A stretch of 64,000 nt of DNA from an uncultured Bacilli bacterium. Lineage in GTDB: Bacteria > Bacillota_I > Bacilli_A > RF39 > UBA660. Below, piece after piece: positions 8,406 to 16,041 of the stretch (its first letter is position 1; each line of letters opens with the position of its first letter). The translations under genes and the position numbers were made by a program. The notes below the pieces were generated by a model, which was not told where the DNA came from, ran no database searches, and saw only the letters and a program-made list of their open reading frames with translations. The DNA lies in the NCBI GenBank assembly GCA_934087065.1, contig CAKOIS010000003.1, positions 1-64,000 of the forward strand, read 5' to 3'.

Positions 8406-9364
8406 CAATGTATTTTAAAAATTCATATATAAAAAATGCATATTCAGTGATAGGTAGAAATGAGTATGACATTAGTATTAAGAGTGACTTACATATAAAT
8501 GATTACTATTTATCTAAAAAAAGTTTTGAACAGGGAGAAAGTGAAATGCTTATAAAAAGCATAAGTGGGTTACTTAGTAAATGTAAAATTAAAGAAAATA
8601 GCATTGATATTGCTTTAGGTGGAGATTTACAAAGTCAAATTTTAGCTAGTACCTTAGCATATAGAAATTTTGACATTCCATTTTTGGGACTATATAGCGC
8701 TTGTGCAACATTTTGTGAAAGTTTGATAATTGGGTCAAACCTTTTAGAAAACAAAGGAGTAAATACCATTATAGCAAGTACTTCAGCAAGTAATTTGGCA
8801 AGTGAAAAACAATTTCGTTTTCCTATAGAATATGGTGCGATTAGAAAATACGTTAATACTTTTACTGTAACAGCAGCAGTTAGTACTCTTTTAACTAAAA
8901 AGAAAACAGAAATTAAAATAGAAAGTGCGACAATTGGTAGTGTAGTTGATATTGGGTATAATGATGCAAATAATTTTGGAGCAATAATGGCTTTGTCTGC
9001 TAGTAAAACAATTAGTGAACATTTAAAAGAAACTAATAGAAGTAGTGAATACTATGACATTATTTTAACAGGTGATCTTGGCATATACGGAGTTGAGATT
9101 TTAAAAGAACTATTAAGAAATGAATATAAAATTAATGCTACAAACATAGTTGATGCAGGAAGTATATTACTAAAAGATACTAGTAAAATTGCAGGTGGAA
9201 GTGGTCCGGTTTGCTTGCCACTTATCCTATTTAATAAGATTTTAAAGGAAAAATATAAGAAAATACTACTTGTTGCAACAGGTACACTTCATTCAAAAAC
9301 AAGCGTTAATTTAGGTGAAAGTATTCCTAATATTTCACATGTAGTGAGTTTGGAGGTTTTATGA
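8402..9364 (+). CDS. spoVAD: Stage V sporulation protein AD
   Basis: A 320-residue thiolase-fold protein with the SpoVAD features: LYSACATFCESL, a loop around SEKQFRFPIEYG, and a late GGSGPVCLPL. SpoVAD binds dipicolinic acid and sits on the outer face of the inner spore membrane as part of the SpoVA complex. The GTG at 8402 overlaps the spoVAC stop and is well placed after AAAAGGGG; ATG at 8408 is possible. Next gene spoVAEB overlaps by 4 bases, so AC-AD-AEB are one translationally coupled unit. Confidence 0.9.
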   Translation: MTMYFKNSYIKNAYSVIGRNEYDISIKSDLHINDYYLSKKSFEQGESEMLIKSISGLLSKCKIKENSIDIALGGDLQSQILASTLAYRNFDIPFLGLYSACATFCESLIIGSNLLENKGVNTIIASTSASNLASEKQFRFPIEYGAIRKYVNTFTVTAAVSTLLTKKKTEIKIESATIGSVVDIGYNDANNFGAIMALSASKTISEHLKETNRSSEYYDIILTGDLGIYGVEILKELLRNEYKINATNIVDAGSILLKDTSKIAGGSGPVCLPLILFNKILKEKYKKILLVATGTLHSKTSVNLGESIPNISHVVSLEVL

Positions 9365-9711
9365 TATATTTAAATGCTTTTATTGTATGTGGGCTTATAT
9401 GCGCAGTTGGTCAGTTAATAATTGAATACACTAAGTTAACGCCAGCACACGTTAATACATTTCTAGTTATAGTCGGGGCTTTCTTGTCTATGATTGGAGT
9501 ATATGATAAATTAATTAGTTTTAGCGAAGCGGGTGCAAGTGTACCCATAACTAACTTTGGTCATATTCTTTTTAAAGGTGCATATCTAGGGCTAAAAAAC
9601 AACGGACTAACTGGACTTTTAAACGGAATACTAGCTAGCTCAAGTGGTGGATTAACCATCACTATAATAAGCGCTTTTCTAATAAGCTTAATTTTTAAAC
9701 CAAAACATTAA
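9361..9711 (+). CDS. spoVAE: Stage V sporulation protein AEB
   Basis: A 116-residue protein with three to four membrane segments and the SpoVAE core LTPAHVNTFLVIVGAFLSMIGVYDKLISFSEAGASVPITNFGH. It completes the conserved C-D-Eb core of the SpoVA dipicolinate channel; the spoVAA, AB, AEA and AF genes found in Bacillus are absent here. GGAGGT is directly upstream within spoVAD. A palindromic terminator ends the operon 17 bases later. Confidence 0.9.
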   Translation: MIYLNAFIVCGLICAVGQLIIEYTKLTPAHVNTFLVIVGAFLSMIGVYDKLISFSEAGASVPITNFGHILFKGAYLGLKNNGLTGLLNGILASSSGGLTITIISAFLISLIFKPKH

Positions 9712-9727
9712 AAAAAATTGCAAAAAT

Positions 9728-9750
9728 ACTAGAGAATTCTCTAGTTTTTT
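9728..9750 (+). terminator. Terminator of the sigF-spoVA operon
   Basis: ACTAGAGAATTCTCTAGT is an 18-base perfect palindrome, forming a 7-bp stem with an AATT loop, followed by T residues. Confidence 0.9.
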
Positions 9751-9782
9751 GGTATACTTATAATGAAAGAGTGGGAATAAAA

Positions 9783-11129
9783 ATGGAAGAGATATTAAAA
9801 AGAGGTTTAATTATTATATTAGTAATGGCTATAATATTATTAGTATATTACATTTTAAAAGGCATTTTGCTTACTAAATTAGGTAAACTTAAAAAGGATA
9901 AAAAAGTATGGTTTGCTTGGGTTCCAATACTAAATACATATTACTTAGGTAAACTAACTTTTAATAAGACAGTAGGTGCAATATTAGTGGCATTAAATAT
10001 TCTTACTTCAAGTGGTAGTTTTACGAGTGGAAGTACTACAATAAATATTAGTTTTCTAAGTTTGTTACCAAGTAGTGTTAGTATCGTTATTACTATAATT
10101 AATTTACTAATCAATATAGCTTTGCTTATTTATTCTGGAGTTTTAATTAAAAAGTTAAAGTCAACTACAGCAAGCGAAAAAGTAAATACAAAAGTAGAAG
10201 ATTCTGCGCCTGTTATTGAAGAGTTGGATTTAGGTGGAACTGAAGATAATATTGAAATAGTAGATTTAAGTAATGAAGGAGGAGTTGTTAATACTCTTGA
10301 ACAAAAGAAAGAAAACAAGTTTACAATAATAATACTTGCTGTAATTTTAGTTTTTGCAATGTTACTTCCTACAATAAGTGGTATATTTAATCCAAAAGAT
10401 AACACTATTGATAACACAAAGCCTAGCGAAATAAAATATACTGAGACTACTAAGGATGGACTACTTACTATTGGAAAAGAGACTGGAAACATTACTGCCA
10501 AGAATGTAAGATTTTATAATTTTTCTAAGCAAAGTGGGAATATAATTAGTTTTATCTATTTACCAGAAGATGAAATAAAAAATGTAAATGAGTTTAACTT
10601 ATTTATACAGTTATATGATGAAAAGAAGAGTGTTATTTATAGAACTAAATTTACTAGTGATACTGTATTAAGTAGAAGAGTAAGTGGAACATATAACTTA
10701 AACACTAATAGTGAGATATACAAAAATGCAGTATATGCATCAATAGTAATTCTAAAAGATACTGACTTTTCAGTAGTTGATAATATCATGGTATGTAAAT
10801 ATACTACAACTGATGGAAACTATAACATCACAAATAAAGTAACATATAACTTTAGTAAGAATGGACTAGCAAGCTATGAAGTAGATAACTCTGTAGTTAA
10901 AATAGGACTTGAAGAAAGTGATGTTTATAAAGATGGCTTTCAAAAAGAAGCAAGTTATTTAAAGGAAAATGTAGAAAACTTAACTGTTACTGATACAAGC
11001 ATAAAATATAAATTAAATTTAGTTACTTATAGTAGTCAGGAATATTCTCCACTTTATAAATTAGGTACTACTATTAAAGAAATAAAAACTAATGAAGAAA
11101 ATAATAACTGGAGTTGTAGCAATGAATAA
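9783..11129 (+). CDS. Multi-span membrane protein with C-terminal extracellular domain
   Basis: About 448 residues. One membrane segment near the N-terminus (about 8-28) is followed by a basic loop with WFAWVPILNTYYLGKLTF, a sequence seen in small DUF5684-type membrane proteins. Two further segments (about 60-120), an acidic linker (130-165) and a fourth segment (about 178-200) lead into a roughly 250-residue domain likely to be outside the cell. No catalytic motif is apparent. The ATG at 9783 is preferred over GTG at 9771 because GAGTGGG is then well placed. The gene overlaps scpA by 8 bases, suggesting co-translation. Confidence 0.6.
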   Translation: MEEILKRGLIIILVMAIILLVYYILKGILLTKLGKLKKDKKVWFAWVPILNTYYLGKLTFNKTVGAILVALNILTSSGSFTSGSTTINISFLSLLPSSVSIVITIINLLINIALLIYSGVLIKKLKSTTASEKVNTKVEDSAPVIEELDLGGTEDNIEIVDLSNEGGVVNTLEQKKENKFTIIILAVILVFAMLLPTISGIFNPKDNTIDNTKPSEIKYTETTKDGLLTIGKETGNITAKNVRFYNFSKQSGNIISFIYLPEDEIKNVNEFNLFIQLYDEKKSVIYRTKFTSDTVLSRRVSGTYNLNTNSEIYKNAVYASIVILKDTDFSVVDNIMVCKYTTTDGNYNITNKVTYNFSKNGLASYEVDNSVVKIGLEESDVYKDGFQKEASYLKENVENLTVTDTSIKYKLNLVTYSSQEYSPLYKLGTTIKEIKTNEENNNWSCSNE

Positions 11130-11841
11130 TTTTTTAATAGGGGATTTTGAAGGACCTTTAGATTTACTTTTACATTTAGTAAAACAATCTAAAATAGAGA
11201 TAAGTGAAATAAAAATAGTAGATATAACTGAACAATATTTAGATTATTTAAAGAAAATGGAAGATATGAATTTAGATATTGCTAGTGAATACTTGGTAAC
11301 AGCAAGTGAATTAATTGAAATGAAAAGTAGATATCTTTTACCAAAGCCTCCTAAGGAGGAAGAAGATAGTGAATATTTAGTAGACCCAGAAGCTGAGTTA
11401 AAGAGAAGGTTAATGGAATATCAAAAGTATAAAGAAAGTACAGAAGTATTTAGAAACCTTATTGATAAAAGAAGTAACTATTATACAAAAGTACCTGAAA
11501 AGAGAGAACTTTATACTGAAGAAAAATTAGAAAATACTGAGAATGTAACAGCAAGTGATTTACTTCTTGCTTTACAAAAACTTCTTGAAAGAAAAGAGTA
11601 TTCAAAACCAATTAATACTAAAATTACTAGAAAAGAGTTGTCAGTTAGTGAAAGAACTGCTAAAATAAGAAGTATACTGAAAAAAGAAAAGAGGGTTGAC
11701 TTCTTAAGTTTGTTTGAAGAATTGACTAGGCCTTATATAGTTGTAACATTTCTTAGCATACTTGAAATGGCTAAAGATAGGGAGATAGTTTTAAAACAAG
11801 AGGCAAATTTTGGAAGAATTATTCTTGAAAGAGTTGATTAA
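11122..11841 (+). CDS. scpA: Segregation and condensation protein A (kleisin)
   Basis: The 239-residue product starts MNNFLIGDFEGPLDLLLHLVKQSK, the conserved N-terminal kleisin segment, and keeps the SELIEMKSRYLLP helix and the C-terminal winged helix that contacts the SMC head. With ScpB and SMC it forms the bacterial condensin that compacts and separates chromosomes. GGAG at 11110-11113 supports the ATG at 11122; a longer frame from 11092 would lie inside the upstream gene. scpB starts 2 bases after its stop. Confidence 0.95.
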   Translation: MNNFLIGDFEGPLDLLLHLVKQSKIEISEIKIVDITEQYLDYLKKMEDMNLDIASEYLVTASELIEMKSRYLLPKPPKEEEDSEYLVDPEAELKRRLMEYQKYKESTEVFRNLIDKRSNYYTKVPEKRELYTEEKLENTENVTASDLLLALQKLLERKEYSKPINTKITRKELSVSERTAKIRSILKKEKRVDFLSLFEELTRPYIVVTFLSILEMAKDREIVLKQEANFGRIILERVD

Positions 11842-11843
11842 TT

Positions 11844-12410
11844 ATGAATTTAAAAAGTGTAACTGAGGGAATTTTATTTGTAGTAGGGGATGAAGGGATT
11901 ACTTTAAAAGAGTTATCTGATACTTTAGGTGTTAGTGAGAATGAAGTTAAAGAAATCTTGTCAAATCTAAGACATGACTATGAAAGCAATGAAAGAGGGC
12001 TTAGAATTAGTTTTTTAGGTAATACATTTAAACTTACTACAAAGAGTGAACATAAGATGTATTACGAAAAACTTGTTACTGATTCAAAGACATTCACATT
12101 AAGTAATGCAAGTTTAGAAGTTTTAGCTATAATTGCTTACAATGAACCTATTACAAGAGTTAAGATAGATGAAATAAGAGGAGTTTCTAGTAGTCAAATA
12201 GTTAGAAAACTTTTAGCTAGAGGTTTTATTAAAGAATGTGGTAAAGATAATAGTATTGGTAAACCAAATTTATATAAGACAACAAATGAATTCTTAGATT
12301 ATTTTGGGCTTGCTACTAAAGAAGATTTGCCTAAACTTGATATTAAAGATAGTCCAGTAGATAATAGCGAAGTTGAACTATATAAGTCTAATTATAAAGA
12401 AAATGACTAG
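11844..12410 (+). CDS. scpB: Segregation and condensation protein B
   Basis: A 188-residue protein with the two winged-helix domains of ScpB: SVTEGILFVVGDEGITLKEL at the start and LEVLAIIAYNEPITRVKIDEIRG...SQIVRKLLARGFIKECG in the middle. ScpB dimers stabilise the SMC-ScpA complex. The stop codon lies within the stem of the following terminator. Confidence 0.95.
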   Translation: MNLKSVTEGILFVVGDEGITLKELSDTLGVSENEVKEILSNLRHDYESNERGLRISFLGNTFKLTTKSEHKMYYEKLVTDSKTFTLSNASLEVLAIIAYNEPITRVKIDEIRGVSSSQIVRKLLARGFIKECGKDNSIGKPNLYKTTNEFLDYFGLATKEDLPKLDIKDSPVDNSEVELYKSNYKEND

Positions 12411-12437
12411 TTATTTAAAACTAGTCATGATTTTTTT
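12403..12437 (+). terminator. Terminator of scpAB
   Basis: A perfect 10-bp stem (ATGACTAGTT / AACTAGTCAT) around a 6-base loop is followed by seven T residues. The scpB stop codon is inside the left arm. Confidence 0.9.
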
Positions 12438-12440
12438 ATG

Positions 12441-12525
12441 TGGTGCTCCTCTAGGGACTCGAACCCTAACATATTTCTATACACGATTTTGAGTCGTGCG
12501 CGTCTACCAATTCCGCCACAGGAGC
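12441..12525 (-). tRNA. tRNA-Leu (anticodon CAA)
   Basis: On the minus strand the sequence folds into a class II tRNA: D-arm GGCGGAATTGGTAGACGC, anticodon stem ACGA/TCGT with loop CTCAAAA (anticodon CAA, reads UUG), a variable arm, the T-arm with GGTTCGAGTCC, and an encoded CCA. The base pair 7-66 appears as a G-G mismatch. Without a further tRNA search I cannot say whether UUA is read by another tRNA-Leu. Confidence 0.93.
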
Positions 12526-12534
12526 AGTAACTTA

Positions 12535-12563
12535 ATTATATATTAAAATGATAAAAAAAGCAA
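12535..12563 (-). promoter_or_regulatory. Promoter of tRNA-Leu
   Basis: On the minus strand TTGCTT and TATAAT are 17 bases apart, with the -10 box ending about 9 bases before the tRNA 5' end. Confidence 0.7.
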
Positions 12564-12618
12564 GAAGTTTATCTCAAAGTTTTATAGTTTAAATATACGA
12601 AAAATTATAATTAAACAA

Positions 12619-12705
12619 AAATAAAAAAGCACCTGATTTCACCACAGTCAGTGCTTTTAAAAAACTACAACAGGTGACACTTAACAGTGAAATTAAATGT
12701 TCCTT
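12619..12705 (-). ncRNA. Candidate structured small RNA or 3' UTR element
   Basis: Read on the minus strand, two pairs of complementary blocks interleave: ATTTCAC (12693-12687) with GTGAAAT (12642-12636), and CACCTG (12676-12671) with CAGGTG (12635-12630), the arrangement of an H-type pseudoknot. The second block also takes part in an 11-bp hairpin (12658-12648 with 12636-12625) followed by six T residues, a proper minus-strand terminator, so the two folds exclude each other. A possible -10 box (TATAAT) lies upstream near 12710. No ORF follows before tRNA-Leu. It could be an independent RNA or the 3' end of the gene at 12810-13679. I do not recognise an RNA family. Confidence 0.45.
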
Positions 12706-12809
12706 TTTTATTATATGAAGAAAACTCTACCGTATACATTATACTAAATTATTTAAATTTATGCAATACTTACACTTTTATCTTTCTATACCTTTTGCTT
12801 AATTTTGAT

Positions 12810-13679
12810 TTATAAACTTAATTTTTTATTTACACTGTCAGCTAATGTTGTTTCGTAATCACCCATTATATTTAATTTATTGTTTAATCCATATTGGCTA
12901 ATTATAAGTTTGTATTGATTTAATAAAGCTAATTTTTCACTTGCTGAAGCTTCTACTTTTGCCATTTTATCTTTTGTTATTATTTGAATTTGAGTAGGTA
13001 TACATACTTCTTGATTTTTAAAGAAATCTTTTGGATTAGTTGGCGCAAGTAAAGTTTCTACAACATATTTATCAATTAGTGTTTCGTCTTCTTCTACTTC
13101 GTCTGTATTGCTTTCTTTTAATATACCCATCATAAAATATGGTGTAGTTATTTCGTTACTTTGTACATATAGGTATTTAGTACTTCTTGACGAAATGTGG
13201 TGCGGATAAATATTTGAGTCAAAATTTATAACACCAAAGTTAAATCTAGAAAAGTCAGATATCTTTTTAAATATTGAAGATTTAACCATTATTCTATAAT
13301 AATTTAATACTTTGTTAGCTGTGCTTTCGTCATATTTGATTATATCGTCTATGTTTTCAACTAGTTGGGTTAGTAAATCAAAACTTTGAATACTTCCATA
13401 TATTTTTAATACTTCTTCTCTAAAACTAGTATATTGTTCACTTGTTAATAATTTAAAGTCTACTCCTAACATATGACATATATTCTTTTTTAGAATTTCA
13501 AGGTCAAATTGTTCTCCATTTGATAAAGAAAAATTGTATTTCTTATTTAAATAGTATTCCTTGTATTCAGAAAAACTTGATTTTAATTCTTCCGCTACAT
13601 CTTTAGCATAACCAATTCCTGGATATGGACAGTTAGATGGTCTTGAATTAACATAATTTAATTCATTAAATGTTATCAT
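12810..13679 (-). CDS. Hypothetical protein, possible PBECR4-type nuclease domain
   Basis: A 289-residue soluble protein. The N-terminal third contains KKYNFSLSNGEQFDLEILKK followed by NICHMLGVD, which resembles the PBECR4 domain (a Barnase/EndoU/ColicinE5-like nuclease fold found in phage and toxin contexts); this is from memory of the pattern and uncertain. The rest is helical with no known motif. I chose the ATG at 13679: the longer frame to 13736 would overlap the gene's own promoter. The ribosome site is a run of nine G residues, an unusual feature discussed separately. The gene is alone on this strand, between tRNA-Leu and gltX. Confidence 0.5.
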   Translation of the reverse strand: MITFNELNYVNSRPSNCPYPGIGYAKDVAEELKSSFSEYKEYYLNKKYNFSLSNGEQFDLEILKKNICHMLGVDFKLLTSEQYTSFREEVLKIYGSIQSFDLLTQLVENIDDIIKYDESTANKVLNYYRIMVKSSIFKKISDFSRFNFGVINFDSNIYPHHISSRSTKYLYVQSNEITTPYFMMGILKESNTDEVEEDETLIDKYVVETLLAPTNPKDFFKNQEVCIPTQIQIITKDKMAKVEASASEKLALLNQYKLIISQYGLNNKLNIMGDYETTLADSVNKKLSL

Positions 13680-13685
13680 AAAATT

Positions 13686-13694
13686 CCCCCCCCC
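13686..13694 (-). repeat. Nine-base homopolymer G tract at the ribosome site
   Basis: Nine C residues on the plus strand (nine G on the coding strand) lie between the promoter and the start of the 289-residue gene and form its only ribosome site. Such tracts are prone to slippage, which would change spacing and the frame of a tiny upstream ORF (ATG at 13697). Confidence 0.85.
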
Positions 13695-13707
13695 ATAATT
13701 GTACTTT

Positions 13708-13736
13708 ATTTTACTACATTTTCGTTTAAATGTCAA
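13708..13736 (-). promoter_or_regulatory. Promoter of the 289-residue gene
   Basis: On the minus strand a perfect TTGACA is followed after 17 bases by TAAAAT. Transcription would start near 13701, giving a leader of only about 20 bases that is mostly the G tract. Confidence 0.85.
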
Positions 13737-13754
13737 TATTTATTTAAAAAAATA

Positions 13755-13763
13755 TGGTAAAAT
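13755..13763 (+). promoter_or_regulatory. Extended -10 promoter of gltX
   Basis: TGGTAAAAT is an extended -10 element, about 50 bases before the gltX start. The identical core ATATGGTAAAAT recurs before tRNA-Glu at 15456-15467. A good -35 box is not evident, as expected for extended -10 promoters. Confidence 0.6.
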
Positions 13764-13812
13764 GAGACAATATATAGTAAAATAATAGTATGTTTTAAAG
13801 GAAGTGAGAAAA

Positions 13813-15438
13813 ATGAATTATAAAGAATTAGCAGAACTTTTATATCCTGAAGTGACAACTACTATTGAAGATTTAGAAAAAATGTATCCTGAAAGAAAAT
13901 TACCAGAAGGAGCAGAAGTATGCCGTTTTGCACCTAGTCCAACTGGAAGAATGCATATGGGAAATATGTATGCTGCTTTTATACCAGAAGTTTTTGCACA
14001 TCAAAGTAATGGTGTATTTATATTAAGAATTGAAGACACAGATGAGAAAAGGGCAATTGAAAATGGAATAGAGCACATTGTAAATGATTTAGGAGAATTT
14101 AATTACATAATAGATGAAAGTCCAGTTACAGGTGGTAATTATGGACCATATAAACAAAGAGATAGATTAAATATTTATCATACTGTTGCTAAATACTTAG
14201 TTAGTATTGGAAGAGCATATCCATGTTTCTGTACAGAAGAAGAATTAACAGAAATGAGAACACATCAAGAAGAAATTAAAGACAGAATAGGGTATTATGG
14301 ACATTATGCAAAGTGTAGAAATTTATCAATGGAAGAGATTAAAAAACATTTAGAAAATAAAGATAAGTGGGTTTTAAGACTTAAAAGTATGGGAGACTTT
14401 AATAAAAAAGTAGAGTTTAATGATTTAATTAAAGGAAAACTTGAACTTCCAGAAAATGATATAGATCAAGTTTTAATTAAAAGTGATGGAGTACCACCTT
14501 ATGCATTTGCGCATGTGTGTGATGACCATTACATGAGAGTTACTACTGTTACAAGAGATGACTCATATATTTCTTCATTAACTTATCATTTAGAGATATG
14601 GGATGCATGTGGTTTTAAAGCACCAAAATTTGCACATTTACTTCCACTTAATAAAAAAGATGGAGATAAAGTAAGAAAGATTAGTAAAAGAAAAGACCCA
14701 GAAGCAGCTGTAGCATTTTATCATGAAAGAGGAATTCCTGTTGAAGCAATTAAATTATATTTTGCAACTTTAGTTAACTCTAACTTTGAAGAGTGGTTTA
14801 TGGCTAACCCTGACAAAACTCATAAAGATTTCAAATTTACTTTTGATAAAATGAGTACAAGTGGTTCATTATATGACTTAGAAAAACTTATTAACATTTC
14901 TAAAAATTATATTAGTAGATTAAAAGCAGAAGAAGTATTTAATTTAGTAGATACTTGGTCAAAAACTTATGATAAAGAATTTAATGAGTTAATTAATAAA
15001 TATAAAGATTATACAATTAATGTTTTAAACATTGAAAGAGAAGTAGAAAGACCTAGAAAAGATATTGAAAGCTTTAGTGCTGTTAAAAGAGAAATAGGTT
15101 ATATGTATGATGAGTTATTCTTTAATGAAGAAAAAACTTTTGAAAGAAAGGACTTCTATTCTAAAGAGTTACTTGAGTATTATATAGATAATGTGTATGA
15201 TGAAGATGACGACAAGCAAATGTGGTTTAATAAAATAAAAGAAATGTGTCCAAAGTTTGGTTTTGCAAGTGAAACTAAGGAGTATAAGAAAAACCCTGAA
15301 AATTACAAAGGTTCAGTTGCGCATGCATGTGAAGTTATAAGAGTAAGTGTTACTAATAGAACAATGACACCTGACTTATACGAAATATTAAAACTTCTTG
15401 GAAAAGATAGAATTAAAGAAAGAATTAGTAAATTCTAA
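13813..15438 (+). CDS. gltX: Glutamyl-tRNA synthetase
   Basis: A 541-residue class I synthetase. The HIGH motif appears as PSPTGRMHMGN (His near residue 48) and the KMSKS motif as KISKRKDPEA (near 289). RIEDTDEKRAI and the C-terminal anticodon-binding helices are typical of GlxRS. It attaches glutamate to tRNA-Glu, and in bacteria lacking GlnRS also to tRNA-Gln. It is longer than the common 470-490 residues but similar longer forms exist in Clostridia-like lineages. The ATG at 13813 follows AAAGGAAGTGAG; the GTG at 13804 overlaps that site. The next gene is tRNA-Glu. Confidence 0.95.
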   Translation: MNYKELAELLYPEVTTTIEDLEKMYPERKLPEGAEVCRFAPSPTGRMHMGNMYAAFIPEVFAHQSNGVFILRIEDTDEKRAIENGIEHIVNDLGEFNYIIDESPVTGGNYGPYKQRDRLNIYHTVAKYLVSIGRAYPCFCTEEELTEMRTHQEEIKDRIGYYGHYAKCRNLSMEEIKKHLENKDKWVLRLKSMGDFNKKVEFNDLIKGKLELPENDIDQVLIKSDGVPPYAFAHVCDDHYMRVTTVTRDDSYISSLTYHLEIWDACGFKAPKFAHLLPLNKKDGDKVRKISKRKDPEAAVAFYHERGIPVEAIKLYFATLVNSNFEEWFMANPDKTHKDFKFTFDKMSTSGSLYDLEKLINISKNYISRLKAEEVFNLVDTWSKTYDKEFNELINKYKDYTINVLNIEREVERPRKDIESFSAVKREIGYMYDELFFNEEKTFERKDFYSKELLEYYIDNVYDEDDDKQMWFNKIKEMCPKFGFASETKEYKKNPENYKGSVAHACEVIRVSVTNRTMTPDLYEILKLLGKDRIKERISKF

Positions 15439-15467
15439 TTGAAAAATAATCACGCATATGGTAAAAT
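15439..15467 (+). promoter_or_regulatory. Promoter of tRNA-Glu
   Basis: TTGAAA (15439-15444), a 17-base spacer and TAAAAT (15462-15467) with an upstream TG (extended -10) lie 14 bases before the tRNA. The spacer and -10 are enclosed by a 10-bp inverted repeat. Confidence 0.8.
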
Positions 15468-15478
15468 TATATGCGTGA
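15450..15478 (+). repeat. 10-bp inverted repeat around the tRNA-Glu -10 box
   Basis: TCACGCATAT at 15450-15459 and ATATGCGTGA at 15469-15478 are perfect complements with a 9-base loop that holds the -10 box. No T-run follows, so it is not an ordinary terminator. It may be an operator or the 3' hairpin of the gltX message. Confidence 0.7.
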
Positions 15479-15481
15479 ACT

Positions 15482-15557
15482 GGCCTGTTGGTGAAATGGT
15501 TAACACACAAGCCTCTCAAGCTTGCATCCACGGGTTCAAATCCCGTACAGGTCACCA
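15482..15557 (+). tRNA. tRNA-Glu (anticodon CTC)
   Basis: A 76-base tRNA with acceptor GGCCTGT/ACAGGTC, anticodon stem CAAGC/GCTTG, loop CTCTCAA (anticodon CTC, reads GAG), T-arm ACGGGTTCAAATCCCGT and encoded CCA. Most low-GC bacteria rely on the TTC anticodon; a CTC isoacceptor is less usual. Confidence 0.93.
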
Positions 15558-15570
15558 TTTTGAATATTAA

Positions 15571-15590
15571 TCCTCTTTAAGAGGGTTTTT
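15571..15590 (+). terminator. Terminator of tRNA-Glu
   Basis: CCTC/GAGG stem with TTTAA loop followed by a T-rich tract, 14 bases after the tRNA. Confidence 0.7.
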
Positions 15591-15617
15591 ATATATTAAT
15601 CAAAGGATGTGGGAATA

Positions 15618-15995
15618 ATGGTTTTGGACTATAAAAAAGATATGTATGAGAACACTGATACTCTTTATATTGAAAAAGTAATAAACGAGTCAAAAAAGTT
15701 ACTTGAAGGCTATGACAAACTAAGTAATAGAGACTTATACGAAATTACAAATGTGCTTTTTGATATAAAGATTAGTGAAGAAGAAAAAGATTATCTAAAG
15801 AAAGAGTGTATTAACTTATATGATTATGTATCTTCTGATATTAGAGAAAATTATGGCAAGTATTCATATTTTTATAGTGTAAATGTAGTACTTCATACTT
15901 TGGAACTTAATTTATTATTTAGTCACGATTTAACTAAAAGAGATACTAGAATAAAATTAAGAAATTTAACTAACAGAATGAGACACATCAATTGA
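15618..15995 (+). CDS. Hypothetical helical protein
   Basis: A 125-residue, mainly alpha-helical, charged, soluble protein without cysteines other than one in the middle. I do not recognise it. The ATG at 15618 is placed after AAAGGATGTGGG; a GTG at 15609 would lie in that ribosome site. It sits between tRNA-Glu and metG, and the metG -35 box begins just before its stop codon. Confidence 0.6.
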   Translation: MVLDYKKDMYENTDTLYIEKVINESKKLLEGYDKLSNRDLYEITNVLFDIKISEEEKDYLKKECINLYDYVSSDIRENYGKYSYFYSVNVVLHTLELNLLFSHDLTKRDTRIKLRNLTNRMRHIN

Positions 15996-16020
15996 CTTTA
16001 ACAAGAATAAAATTTATAAT
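15992..16020 (+). promoter_or_regulatory. Promoter of metG
   Basis: TTGACT and TATAAT with a 17-base spacer, 22 bases before the metG start. No T-box leader is present between promoter and gene. Confidence 0.8.
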
Positions 16021-16041
16021 ATTAATAAGGAAGTGATAAAA

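Noticed and set aside
12619..12705. Type III toxin-antitoxin RNA, SRP RNA, tmRNA or RNase P RNA
   Set aside because: There are no tandem repeats upstream of a toxin gene, and the conserved core sequences of the three housekeeping RNAs are absent.
13736..13804. T-box leader upstream of gltX or metG
   Set aside because: The spaces between promoters and starts are too short for a T-box, and no T-box core sequence is visible.
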